Below, piece by piece: positions 45,089 through 53,794 of a DNA stretch of 64,000 nucleotides. The notes under the pieces are model-generated. The model saw nothing but the letters and a program-made list of their open reading frames with translations. It was not told where the DNA came from and did not search any database. A program made the position numbers and the translations under genes. The stretch comes from VYFG01 sp965213885 (GTDB lineage: Bacteria; Pseudomonadota; Gammaproteobacteria; Arenicellales; Poriferihabitantaceae), in assembly GCA_965213885.1 (NCBI GenBank), contig OZ243919.1:1426001-1490000 (forward strand). Reading direction: 5' to 3'. Each line of letters begins with the position of its first letter. Positions within the stretch are counted from its first letter, which is position 1.

Positions 45089-46057
45089 TCAGGGTTGGTA
45101 GACGATGGCCTTGGCCAGATGCTCCACGGTCCGAGCCGGCACCTCCCCCATCACCGTGATCCAGTGGTCTGCCACGGTTTCACGATAGGCATGAACCGCC
45201 CCCATCCGGGAAAGGCCGGCCATTCCGCTTTGCCTTTCCCCGGGTGCCTTGATGAAAATGGAAACCGAAGACAGGCCATCGGTAAACACCAAGTGCTCCT
45301 CCTCCTCCAGTTTCATCGGGTTCATGCGTCGGATATGCTTGCTGAGCCGGTACCCGGCAGGCAGGGACTGAACCTGCCATGCAGGACTTTTCACTTCCGC
45401 GCTCATGTTCGGCAGATCCATGCCATACCATACGAGGTTCTCCCGGCTGGTCACTGACTCCAGTTCGGAGTCGCTGATCTCCCGGTCAATTTCAATGTTG
45501 ACAAACATGTATTGCTCAACGGACTGCCCCGAGTCGTTCACAAGGTCGGAACGCAGCAGAAGTCCGGTTGCACTATCGGCCCAAAGATCATACCCGTATC
45601 GAAAACGATCCACCGGCATGACCTTGATCTGCTGGGCCATCAGGCCCGCGATCCGTGCCGTTCCACCCATTTCAAATCGGTAATTCCTGCTCAGCGACTC
45701 CAGATCCTTGGACAGGATCCGGGGAAATCCGCTCTCCGACGACTGGCGGTAGTCATGCACACCCAGGTTCCTGTCCGGAATGAAGCACCACACCCGGTCC
45801 GCATCGCGGACCACCTCCCTGGCATCGCCATTCAATGCGTAAAGCCGCTCCTGCAGCATCCCGTCCCGGATTCGCCTGACCACATGCATGGCCTCGACCT
45901 GGTTGTCGTGCACATAGACGAAGTTACCCACGAAGCTTCTGCTGGCGGCAGCCTCGTTGATCCGCATCAGCCAGTCCTCGACATCCGCGGCCTCCGCAAG
46001 CGGTATCACCAAGAATGCAACCAGCGCACATACGACGGCTGTCAGAGGCCGCGGCAT
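45089..46057 (-). CDS. rseB: RseB/MucB periplasmic regulator of sigma-E
   Basis: Starting at the ATG at 46057 (GAGGG upstream) gives 322 residues and a clean signal peptide MPRPLTAVVCALVAFLVIPL-AEA; a GTG at 46102 would add 15 residues in front. The LolA-like domain includes DVEDWLMRINEAAASRSFVG and NFVYVHDNQVEAMHVVRRIR. The C-terminal domain contains MKLEEEEHLVFTDGLSSVSI and VMGEVPARTVEHLAKAI. RseB binds RseA and shields it from DegS until lipids or LPS displace it. It directly follows rseA. Confidence 0.92.
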   Translation of the reverse strand: MPRPLTAVVCALVAFLVIPLAEAADVEDWLMRINEAAASRSFVGNFVYVHDNQVEAMHVVRRIRDGMLQERLYALNGDAREVVRDADRVWCFIPDRNLGVHDYRQSSESGFPRILSKDLESLSRNYRFEMGGTARIAGLMAQQIKVMPVDRFRYGYDLWADSATGLLLRSDLVNDSGQSVEQYMFVNIEIDREISDSELESVTSRENLVWYGMDLPNMSAEVKSPAWQVQSLPAGYRLSKHIRRMNPMKLEEEEHLVFTDGLSSVSIFIKAPGERQSGMAGLSRMGAVHAYRETVADHWITVMGEVPARTVEHLAKAIVYQP

Positions 46058-46108
46058 GCGAATCCGACCCTCACCTGTCATCGCCAGGATCTCCGGAAAC
46101 ACGGGCCG

Positions 46109-46705
46109 CTACTCCCCCAACGGTTGGTTGCTGACCAGCTTGGCATAGGTCAGGAGTCCATTCAGTCCGGTGGATCCGGTGAACTCCCCATGTCCTGCCA
46201 GCATCTGCCCGAACTCGGCCTGAAACGCAAGGTTCGTGTGGAGACTGCTGCCCGTTCCTCCGGCATCCGGACCGGGGACAACTCCGGTGGTGCGTGACGC
46301 CACAGTGGCCTCACGGGAGCCTTGATTCTGGGGAACCAGGGTGATGACCGCAACCAGGGCGATGGATGCGGCCAATGAAAAGAGTCCCGCCGCCTTCAAT
46401 GCCTCACCACGGGATGCGCCCACACCGGCGGCGAAGCGTCCCCTGCGTGCGGATTCCGGGGCATGCCCTGCTGCGGCGATCCTGGCAGGGGAAATCATGG
46501 CAGACTCCTCCACCAAGGCTGCCTGGACCCGACTGAGCAGACAGGAACCGGTGTTTCTCACCTCCCCTCGAATGACGTCGCCAATCAGATGATAGTCGCG
46601 CCAAACACGGCAGTGGTCTTGATCGGCGGCGATTCGGCTGAACTCCCCGACCGCACCGGACGGATCCAGTCGCTGGTCGATGATGTCAGATATGGTTTCT
46701 TTCAT
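46109..46705 (-). CDS. rseA: RseA/MucA anti-sigma-E factor
   Basis: The 198-residue protein has the N-terminal sigma-binding part (MKETISDIIDQRLDPSGAVG, CRVWRDYHLIGDVIRGEV), one membrane segment (about 105-125, LFSLAASIALVAVITLV) and a periplasmic tail that RseB would bind. It holds sigma-E inactive at the membrane. It lies between rpoE (117 bases upstream) and rseB (51 bases downstream), the standard order. Confidence 0.88.
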   Translation of the reverse strand: MKETISDIIDQRLDPSGAVGEFSRIAADQDHCRVWRDYHLIGDVIRGEVRNTGSCLLSRVQAALVEESAMISPARIAAAGHAPESARRGRFAAGVGASRGEALKAAGLFSLAASIALVAVITLVPQNQGSREATVASRTTGVVPGPDAGGTGSSLHTNLAFQAEFGQMLAGHGEFTGSTGLNGLLTYAKLVSNQPLGE

Positions 46706-46822
46706 GATTTCATCCGGACAACCCCGGTCACCGTATCAGTCTATTAGTCAACAGGAACATTCATTAGTTCATCGGATTCGCGGATCAATCGACATCGCCG
46801 CCCGGTTCCAGACCGCCGGGGA

Positions 46823-47401
46823 TCACTTCAGGGGCAGGCTTATCGCCTGTTCGATGGCATCTCTGGCCCTGAAAATCCGCGAGCGTACCGTACCGATGGG
46901 ACAACCCATGACATCGGCAATATCCTCGTAGCTGAGTCCGTCAAATTCACGCAGCATGATGGTCTCTTTGAGTTCATCCGGCAGTTCGTCGATCGCCTGT
47001 CTGATCGTATTGACCAGTTCGTCATTCTGCAGGATGGCTTCGGGCGAGTTCATCTCCACCAGGCCCTCGACCTGGCCCATCATCGCGGAATCATCCGGAC
47101 TCACATCCCTGGAGGGAGGCTTCCGGCCGGCACTCACGAGGTGATTCTTCGCCGTATTGATGGCGATGCGGTACAGCCAGGTGTAAAAGGCACTGTCTCC
47201 CCGGAAATTGCCAATGGCCCGATATGCCTTGATGAACGCTTCCTGGGCAACATCCTCCTGCTCCGCCGGATCCCTGATCAGTCGGGCCACCAGATTCTGG
47301 ATCTTGTACTGGTATCGCGCCACCAGCAGGTTGAATGCCTGTTTGTCCCCAGCACGTACCCGCTCCACCACGGCGCTGTCATTAAGGTCGGTATCCATCA
47401 A
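46823..47401 (-). CDS. rpoE: RNA polymerase sigma-E factor
   Basis: This 192-residue ECF sigma factor begins MMDTDLNDSAVVERVRAGDK. Region 2 contains QKIQNLVARLIRD-type sequence, DPAEQEDVAQEAFIKAYRAI and FYTWLYRIAINTAKNHLVSA. Region 4 has EFDGLSYEDIADVMGCPIGT and VRSRIFRARDAIEQAI. It drives the envelope-stress response. A sigma-70-like promoter overlaps the end of recJ just upstream. No degP/mucD follows rseB in this window. Confidence 0.95.
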   Translation of the reverse strand: MMDTDLNDSAVVERVRAGDKQAFNLLVARYQYKIQNLVARLIRDPAEQEDVAQEAFIKAYRAIGNFRGDSAFYTWLYRIAINTAKNHLVSAGRKPPSRDVSPDDSAMMGQVEGLVEMNSPEAILQNDELVNTIRQAIDELPDELKETIMLREFDGLSYEDIADVMGCPIGTVRSRIFRARDAIEQAISLPLK

Positions 47402-47440
47402 TCAGGTTGCAGTGTGTGCCGCGATCAGGGGCAGTGGCGC

Positions 47441-47468
47441 AGTATAGTGGAAGGTGGACAAATCTCAA
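47441..47468 (-). promoter_or_regulatory. Sigma-70-like promoter for rpoE-rseA-rseB
   Basis: Leftward, TTGAGA (47468-47463), a 16-base spacer and TATACT (47446-47441) precede rpoE by about 40 bases. The -35 box overlaps the recJ stop codon (47465-47467). A sigma-E-type promoter was not evident by eye. Confidence 0.55.
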
Positions 47469-49339
47469 TCCTGACCCCGGGCTGCTCCTGCCGGTGCGGC
47501 GTGCCCTGTCCGGACCGTTTCCATGTGATCGATGATCAACTGAAGCTTGCTTTCACCCCGGTAGTGGTTGACATCAAGCTGGAAAACCGCACGAATCCGG
47601 TCGGGCACCGAAGGCACCTCGCCGGGTTCCAGGACACGAAATGCAATGGCATCGATCAGCCTGTCCCTGGTTCTCAGGCGCAGTTTCAGGTGCTGCTCAC
47701 CCACGACCCGATGGGAAACCACCCTGAATTCGTTGTCAAATACCGGTGCCGGGAACTGCTGCCCCCAGGGCGCCGCGTTCCGCAGCATGACCGCGATCTC
47801 CCGGGTGAAAAACTCCTCCTCCAGGGGGCCATCGGTGAGAATCTCACTGCTCGGAGGCGTGACTTCGAAATGCCTGTTGACCGCAATGTGGAACTCCGAC
47901 CGAAATGCCTCGAGATCCTTTTCGCGGATCGTCAGGCCCGCGGCCATGGCATGCCCGCCGAACCGTTCAACAAGGCCGGGGTTGGCTGCGGCAAGATCTG
48001 CCAGCAGGTCACGGATATTGAGACCGGGGACCGACCTTGCCGACCCCGACAATCTGCCTTCAGAACTCGGTGCAAACGCAATCACCGGCTCGAAGTAACG
48101 ATCCTTGATCCTTGATGCCACCAATCCGGTGATGCCCTGGTGCCAGTCCCCTGCAAACAGGCAGATACCATGTTGTGCATCACGCTCCAGGGACATCCCG
48201 GCCACGATGGAAAGCGCTTCTTGCTGCATGCGCTGCTCGATCTGGCGCCGCTCCGTGTTGATCTGATGCAGTTTCGCCGCATGCCCGGCAGCCAGCGACC
48301 CATCGTCCGTGAGCAGGCATTCGATTCCAAGTCCGATGTCGTCGAGCCTGCCGGCGGCGTTCAACCGGGGCGCCACGACAAACCCGAGATCGCTGCTGGT
48401 GGTATCTGGCGGGTTCCTGCCTGCAACCTCCAGCAAGGCGAGGATTCCCGGACGGCAATACCCCTTTTGTATCCGGGCGATCCCCTGGGCCACCAGCGTC
48501 CTGTTCACATGGTCCAGGGGTACAACATCCGCCACGGTGCCGAGCGCCACCAGGTCCAGAAACCGGGCAAGATTGGGTACCGACACGCCTTCCGCGGAAA
48601 AATCGCCCCTCTCCCGCATGCGCGCACGCAGGGCCATCAGGAGATAGAACACGACCCCGACTCCAGCGATCTTTCCGGATGGAAACGAACAGCCATCCTG
48701 GTTCGGGTTGATGATGGCCGTGGCCGGGGGCAGATGTTCCCCCGGCAAATGGTGGTCCGTCACAATGACATCGATCCCGTCGTTTCTCAACAGCTGCACG
48801 CCCTCGATGCTGGAAATGCCGTTGTCGACGGTGATGACGAGTGACGGGGACATGGAAACCGCGACCCGGGCGATTTCCGGGGACAGTCCATAGCCATAGT
48901 CGAAGCGGTTCGGCACCAGGTAATCCACCCTGGAGGCCCCCAGCGAGCGCAGTCCGAGCATGGTCAGCACGGAGGCAGTAGCACCGTCGGCATCGTAATC
49001 CCCCAGTACCAGGATCGCCTCGTTGCGATCCAGTGCACGCAGCAGGCGTCCCACGGCAATATCCATGTCCTTGAACAGTGACGGAGGGGGCAGTTCTTCC
49101 AGTGAGTGTTCCAGTTCTGCCGCATGCCGGATGCCCCGGGCGGAAAAAATCCGATGCAGCAGGGGATGCAATCCGGGAATCAACGGATCGGGTTCTTTCT
49201 CCGCGTCCCTTCGGACAATTTCACGCCCGCCCAGTGCCCCCCGTGTGACGGGTGAGGAGGAATTCCCGGTGTCACCCGTGACGGTGGAGGGCGCCGCTCG
49301 ACGCAAGCCATCCGGAGTCTCCATGGTGTGGCGTGTCAT
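47465..49339 (-). CDS. recJ: Single-stranded-DNA-specific 5'-3' exonuclease RecJ
   Basis: The 624-residue nuclease shows the DHH phosphoesterase motifs ILVLGDYDADGATASVLTML (about 112-131), VITVDNGISSIEGV and VIVTDHHLPGEHLPPATAII, then IAGVGVVFYLLMALR, LVALGTVADVVPLDH, and the C-terminal DHHA1 part with VERFGGHAMAAGLTI. It acts in recombination and mismatch repair. The N-terminus is about 45 residues longer than typical up to EKEPDPLIPGLHPLLHRIFS, and M6 is an alternative start. It is upstream of rpoE on the same strand. Confidence 0.95.
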   Translation of the reverse strand: MTRHTMETPDGLRRAAPSTVTGDTGNSSSPVTRGALGGREIVRRDAEKEPDPLIPGLHPLLHRIFSARGIRHAAELEHSLEELPPPSLFKDMDIAVGRLLRALDRNEAILVLGDYDADGATASVLTMLGLRSLGASRVDYLVPNRFDYGYGLSPEIARVAVSMSPSLVITVDNGISSIEGVQLLRNDGIDVIVTDHHLPGEHLPPATAIINPNQDGCSFPSGKIAGVGVVFYLLMALRARMRERGDFSAEGVSVPNLARFLDLVALGTVADVVPLDHVNRTLVAQGIARIQKGYCRPGILALLEVAGRNPPDTTSSDLGFVVAPRLNAAGRLDDIGLGIECLLTDDGSLAAGHAAKLHQINTERRQIEQRMQQEALSIVAGMSLERDAQHGICLFAGDWHQGITGLVASRIKDRYFEPVIAFAPSSEGRLSGSARSVPGLNIRDLLADLAAANPGLVERFGGHAMAAGLTIREKDLEAFRSEFHIAVNRHFEVTPPSSEILTDGPLEEEFFTREIAVMLRNAAPWGQQFPAPVFDNEFRVVSHRVVGEQHLKLRLRTRDRLIDAIAFRVLEPGEVPSVPDRIRAVFQLDVNHYRGESKLQLIIDHMETVRTGHAAPAGAARGQD

Positions 49340-49663
49340 CGTGCCGGCACCCGCATGCAGATCATGACCGGGTCCTCCGTGGTTGGACCGGCCCGGCCAA
49401 GGGTTCGGGAAGTTCCGCTTCGCGCCATCCTGCCAATCCGGCTGTTTGGCTGCTGGGCGGTTGGCATTCCGGTGCTTGAGGCTGCTCTATTGAACGACGC
49501 ATGGATGGTTCCATCACCTGCATCCATCTCTTCTCCCGAAATACCTGCACCATACATTCCGGCCATACCGGGATTCCTTCCCGTGACTCATCCCGAACCC
49601 GGCGAGTCGATCCGGCAATTCAGGGACACCGGGACCCGGATGCACTGCGGGGTTATGAATTCT
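49340..49663. other. 324-bp gap between hom and recJ
   Basis: Leftward genes flank it on both sides. I found no gene with a start signal and motifs here, no thrC or dsbC, and no strong hairpin with a T-run. It likely contains only the recJ promoter and the hom 3' region. Confidence 0.45.
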
Positions 49664-50974
49664 TCAGGCAAGGTTCTCCAGGCGGATCAGGTTGGTCCTG
49701 CCGATCACCACGGGCAGGTCCTCCACCTCCGATATTGCGCCGGCCAGGTTCTCGTCGCGGGTATTCTGGGTCAGCATGATGATGGTGACTTCTCCATTCA
49801 TCTCGTCGTGACCCCTCTGCAGGACGGTATCGATTGAAATGTCCCGGTCGCCGAAAATACGGGTAATTGCGGCAAGCACCCCGGGGCGGTTGACCACCCG
49901 TATGCGCAGGTAACCTGCGGTCACCACGTCCTCCATGGGCAGTATGGGCAGCCTCGCAAGCGCGCCGGGCTGGAACGCCAGATGCGGCACGCGGTTGTAG
50001 GGATCGCTGGTCAGTGCCCTGACCACGTCCACGATATCCGCCACGACCGCGGAGCCCGTGGGCTCGGCGCCGGCACCGGCTCCATAGAAGAGTGTGGGCC
50101 CGACGGCATCGGCCCGGATCAGCGCCGCATTCATCACGCCATGCACGCTTGCGATCAGCCGATCCGCCGGGATCAGCACCGGATGCACCCTGAGTTCAAT
50201 ACCATGACGCTGCCGCCTGGTGATTCCCAGATGCTTGATGCGGTAGCCGAGTTCCCCGGCATAGCGGATGTCTTCCAGACTGACCCCGGTAATGCCCTCG
50301 ATATGCACCTGGTCAAATTGAAGCGGGATGCCGAACGCGATGGAAGCCAGGATCGTGAGTTTATGGGCTGCGTCAATGCCTTCGATGTCAAAGGCCGGAT
50401 CCGCCTCGGCATATCCCAGGGCCTGCGCGTCCTCAAGGACATCCGAAAAGTCCAGTCCGTCGCTTTCCATCCGGGTCAGGATGTAATTGCAGGTGCCATT
50501 GATAATCCCGGCGACCCATTCGATTCGATTGGCGGAAAGGCCTTCACGCAGGGACTTGATGATGGGGATGCCGCCGGCCACTGCAGCCTCGAATGCCACC
50601 ATCACGCCTCTGTCCTGGGCCCTGGCGAACACCTCGTTACCATGCAGGGCAATCAGCGCCTTGTTCGCAGTGACCACGTGCTTGCCGTTCTCGATGGCGC
50701 GCAGCACCACCTCACGGGCCAGGGTGTCGCCGCCTACAAGTTCGACCACGATTTCGACTGCGGGATCATCCGCTACCAGCATCGGATCATCCACGAGCGG
50801 AATGCCGGCAATGTCCACTTCCCTGGGCTTGTCCGGGTCACGCACCGCAATGCGGCTTACCTGGATGTCACGCCCCGCCCTGCCTGATATGTCCCGGTTG
50901 TTGCGACGCAATATTTCCACGGTGCCGCTGCCCACGGTACCGAGGCCGATCAGTCCGATATTGACAGCTTTCAC
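49664..50974 (-). CDS. hom: Homoserine dehydrogenase
   Basis: The 436-residue enzyme reduces aspartate semialdehyde to homoserine. The NAD(P) loop is NIGLIGLGTVGSGTVEIL (5-22). The catalytic domain has AAVAGGIPIIKSLREGLSAN, GIINGTCNYILTRMESDGLD and AQALGYAEADPAFDIEGIDA with the active-site lysine in DAAHKLTILA. A C-terminal ACT domain (YLRIRVVNRPGVLAAITRIF) allows threonine feedback. It starts at GTG. The usual neighbour thrC is not in the window. Confidence 0.96.
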   Translation of the reverse strand: MKAVNIGLIGLGTVGSGTVEILRRNNRDISGRAGRDIQVSRIAVRDPDKPREVDIAGIPLVDDPMLVADDPAVEIVVELVGGDTLAREVVLRAIENGKHVVTANKALIALHGNEVFARAQDRGVMVAFEAAVAGGIPIIKSLREGLSANRIEWVAGIINGTCNYILTRMESDGLDFSDVLEDAQALGYAEADPAFDIEGIDAAHKLTILASIAFGIPLQFDQVHIEGITGVSLEDIRYAGELGYRIKHLGITRRQRHGIELRVHPVLIPADRLIASVHGVMNAALIRADAVGPTLFYGAGAGAEPTGSAVVADIVDVVRALTSDPYNRVPHLAFQPGALARLPILPMEDVVTAGYLRIRVVNRPGVLAAITRIFGDRDISIDTVLQRGHDEMNGEVTIIMLTQNTRDENLAGAISEVEDLPVVIGRTNLIRLENLA

Positions 50975-51079
50975 GATAATTCTCGGGTAATATTGGCTTG
51001 GAATGTCTCAACGCCGCGTTGCGCCCCCTCCGGGCAACCGGCACAAACTGTCAGTCCAATCGAACCATCAATCATCCCG

Positions 51080-51457
51080 ATGCAGATTCAACTCGAACGA
51101 CCACAGTCCGAGAACATCATCGCCCATCTCGAGTCCGTTGCCGATGGCTTCCGTATCATGATCGGGGGAAAGACCTATCATGAAAGCCTGATCATAACAC
51201 CCCTTACCCTGGAATTGTGGGGCGCCGACACGGTTGCAGCCATTACCGAGCATCGCCTCCGGATACTGCTCGGGCTGAACCTGGAAGTGGTTTTGATTGG
51301 CACGGGACGGAACATCGAATTTCCTCCGCCCCGGGTCTATCGGTCCATCGTGGATCGGGGCATCGGGGTGGAAATCATGGATACCCCGGCGGCTTGCCGA
51401 ACCTACAACATACTGGCCGGTGACGGACGGAAAGTAGCGGCAGCCCTGATCCTGTAG
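51080..51457 (+). CDS. Mth938-like (DUF498) domain protein
   Basis: From the ATG at 51080 it has 125 residues. The single domain shows DGFRIMIGGKTYHESLIITP, LRILLGLNLEVVLIGTGRNI and GVEIMDTPAACRTYNILAGDG, matching the Mth938/NDUFAF3-like fold. Mitochondrial NDUFAF3 assists complex I assembly; the role of bacterial members is not established. It is divergent from hom, with about 105 bases between the starts. The upstream frame to 50993 is not conserved. Confidence 0.85.
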   Translation: MQIQLERPQSENIIAHLESVADGFRIMIGGKTYHESLIITPLTLELWGADTVAAITEHRLRILLGLNLEVVLIGTGRNIEFPPPRVYRSIVDRGIGVEIMDTPAACRTYNILAGDGRKVAAALIL

Positions 51458-51585
51458 GCTCCCCGGGTCAGCCCGCGAATCCCGCGCAAACGGCAATGGA
51501 ACATGCCGCAGACCACCGGTTCCGGAACAGGATCACGTACCGCCCCGGCAGGCTTCCCGGAATACCCTGCCGGGCGACCCGTCGT

Positions 51586-52317
51586 TCAGGCGCTGTTGCA
51601 GATCGCGAGATACCGTGCCACCACTCCGGGAAGTCCCTCGTCGATTGCCTCGACCGTCAGCGCATGTCCGATGGAAACCTCCAGAATATCCCCCATGGAC
51701 AGAAAATCGGCCAGGTTCCGGAGATCCAGGTCATGGCCGGCATTCACTCCGAGTCCGAGCAGGACCGCGCGATCCTTGGCACGGTGGTACGTTGACAGGA
51801 CTGTTTCCTGCAGTGGCGTCCCCCAGGTTGCCGCATAGTGCTCGGTATAGAGCTCGATTCGGTCATAGCCGCTGGCGGCAGCGGCCTCCACCTGGGCAAG
51901 ATCGGGGTCCAGAAACAGGGCGCCCCTGGCTCCCGCAGCCCTGATCTTCTCCAGGGCGGGACCCAGCGTTTCCATGCTTGATGGGACCTGCCACCCATGG
52001 TCGGAAGTCAATTGTTCCGCACTGTCCGGCACGAGCGTCACCTGGTCCGGTCGTACCTGTCCCACCAGATCCATGAAATCCTCCGAAGGATATCCCTCGA
52101 CGTTGAACTCCACTGCGGGAACCTCCGCCAGCAGGGCACCGATTTCCAGGGCATCCGTCCGCTTGATGTGGCGCTCGTCCTGCCGTGGATGAACCGTGAT
52201 ACCGTGTACGCCCATGTCGATCAGTTTGCGTGCATAGTCGAGCACATTGGGATAGTCCCTGCCACGGGAATTCCTGAGAAGCGCGATCTTGTTCAGATTA
52301 ACGCTGAGACTGGTCAT
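51586..52317 (-). CDS. pdxJ: Pyridoxine 5'-phosphate synthase
   Basis: The 243-residue TIM-barrel protein starts MTSLSVNLNKIALLRNSRGR at 52317; the frame extends three codons further. It condenses 1-deoxyxylulose 5-phosphate with 3-amino-2-oxopropyl phosphate. Visible are GVHGITVHPRQDERHIKRTD, EFNVEGYPSEDFMDLV, VTLVPDSAEQLTSDHGW, RIELYTEHYAATWG and GLGVNAGHDLDLRNLADFL. The usual partners recO and acpS are absent; it stands alone, convergent with the Mth938-like gene. Confidence 0.95.
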   Translation of the reverse strand: MTSLSVNLNKIALLRNSRGRDYPNVLDYARKLIDMGVHGITVHPRQDERHIKRTDALEIGALLAEVPAVEFNVEGYPSEDFMDLVGQVRPDQVTLVPDSAEQLTSDHGWQVPSSMETLGPALEKIRAAGARGALFLDPDLAQVEAAAASGYDRIELYTEHYAATWGTPLQETVLSTYHRAKDRAVLLGLGVNAGHDLDLRNLADFLSMGDILEVSIGHALTVEAIDEGLPGVVARYLAICNSA

Positions 52318-52442
52318 CTTTCCCACGCCGCGAAAACAGGAACTATCACAGTATTGCCCCCGGACTGCAAGAGATTGGTGAGAATATTGAACTTTTCGGC
52401 AGGTACGGGATCAATGGAGGAACAGTTCCCGGAGTGAGTACC

Positions 52443-53618
52443 ATGAAATATCCCCTGTTGTTGGTAACGGCCGCGGTGGGCATTGCGCTGGCCGTGGTCC
52501 TTGGATTCGGTCAGCCCCCGCTGAAGCAGGGCAGCATCACCCCGGCTGTGGCCGCTGAAGATCCGGCCAGCCCCGGGATGAATTCTGTCGCCACCTTCGC
52601 CGGCGGCTGTTTCTGGTGCATCGAATCCACCTTTGAAAAGATCGACGGCGTGGTCGAGGCAGTGTCCGGGTATGCCGGCGGCAATACCGAGAATCCCACG
52701 TACTATGACGTTACCGGTGGCAAGACCGGTCATACCGAGACCGTGCAGATCCACTTCGATCCCTCCAGAATTTCCTACGACGAGTTGTTGCACTGGTTCT
52801 GGCGCGACATCGACCCCACGGATGCAGGCGGCCAGTTCGTGGACCGTGGCAGCATGTATCGCCCCGCGGTGTTCTATCATAATGACGAACAGAAAATGCG
52901 GGTGGAGGAATCCCTGGCGGCCCTGGAGGCTTCCGGCCGCTATGCGAAGCCGCTGGCAGTGGAAGTCCTTCCGTTCGAAAAATTCTGGGAAGCGGAGGAC
53001 TACCACCAGGACTACTACCGCAAGAGCGCCCTGCGCTACAAGGTCTACCGCCATGGCTCGGGACGGGACCAGTACCTGAAAGAGGTATGGGGGGAAGACC
53101 TGAAGACGGCATACGTGCCAGGGGAAGGGCAGCGGACCGGCCAGGGAATGCCGGAACAGAACCCCGACCAGCAGCACGCCTACAGGAAACCGAGCGACGA
53201 GAAACTGCGTGAAATGCTGACGCCGTTGCAGTACAAGGTCACCCAGCACGAAGGCACAGAGCGGCCATTCCAGAACGAGTACTGGAACCACAAGGGAGAG
53301 GGCATCTACGTTGACATCACCAGTGGCGAACCGCTGTTTTCCTCTACCGACAAGTATGATTCACGCACCGGCTGGCCAAGCTTCACCAGACCCATCAACG
53401 AACACTATATCGTGGAGGAGCTGGACCTCAAGCTGGGACTGCCGCGGACGGAAGTGAGAAGCCGCTATGGTGATGCCCATCTTGGCCATGTGTTCAAAGA
53501 CGGACCGGCACCGACCGGACTTCGCTACTGCATCAATTCGGCCTCCCTCAAGTTCATACCCAAGGTAGAAATGGCCACCAACGGTTACAGGGAATACTTG
53601 GACCTGTTCGACCTGTGA
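52443..53618 (+). CDS. msrAB: Exported methionine sulfoxide reductase MsrA-MsrB fusion
   Basis: The 391-residue protein begins with a hydrophobic export/anchor segment (KYPLLLVTAAVGIALAVVLG). The MsrA domain (about 48-215) has the catalytic FAGGCFWCIESTF and the YHQDYYRK motif. The MsrB domain (about 250-388) has LREMLTPLQYKVTQHEGTER, GWPSFTRPI, DAHLGHVFKDGPAPTGL and the catalytic cysteine in RYCINSASLKF. The two C-x-x-C zinc pairs of many MsrBs are absent (RYGDAHLGHVF in place of a cysteine form). It repairs oxidised periplasmic proteins. The ATG at 52443 has GGAG eight bases before it; a GTG nine bases upstream is in frame. Confidence 0.93.
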   Translation: MKYPLLLVTAAVGIALAVVLGFGQPPLKQGSITPAVAAEDPASPGMNSVATFAGGCFWCIESTFEKIDGVVEAVSGYAGGNTENPTYYDVTGGKTGHTETVQIHFDPSRISYDELLHWFWRDIDPTDAGGQFVDRGSMYRPAVFYHNDEQKMRVEESLAALEASGRYAKPLAVEVLPFEKFWEAEDYHQDYYRKSALRYKVYRHGSGRDQYLKEVWGEDLKTAYVPGEGQRTGQGMPEQNPDQQHAYRKPSDEKLREMLTPLQYKVTQHEGTERPFQNEYWNHKGEGIYVDITSGEPLFSSTDKYDSRTGWPSFTRPINEHYIVEELDLKLGLPRTEVRSRYGDAHLGHVFKDGPAPTGLRYCINSASLKFIPKVEMATNGYREYLDLFDL

Positions 53619-53794
53619 TGCGCTCGTGATCCGCCCCTGCCTGGCGCCGTGGGGCCCGGGCAGGGACGGCCACTGCTCATCCCCTGCACCCGGGAAAGCC
53701 CTTTACGGACAACCCTGAGGACGTCCGGCGGCCCCCATCGGCCAAATCTGTCGCCCGAAAGGATTCCGCTGAAAACGGGATCTCCCGGGCCGGG

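Noticed and set aside
53635..53665. Hairpin CCCTGCC...GGCAGGG between msrAB and ppk2
   Set aside because: No T-run follows in either direction and the loop is long, so I do not call it a terminator.
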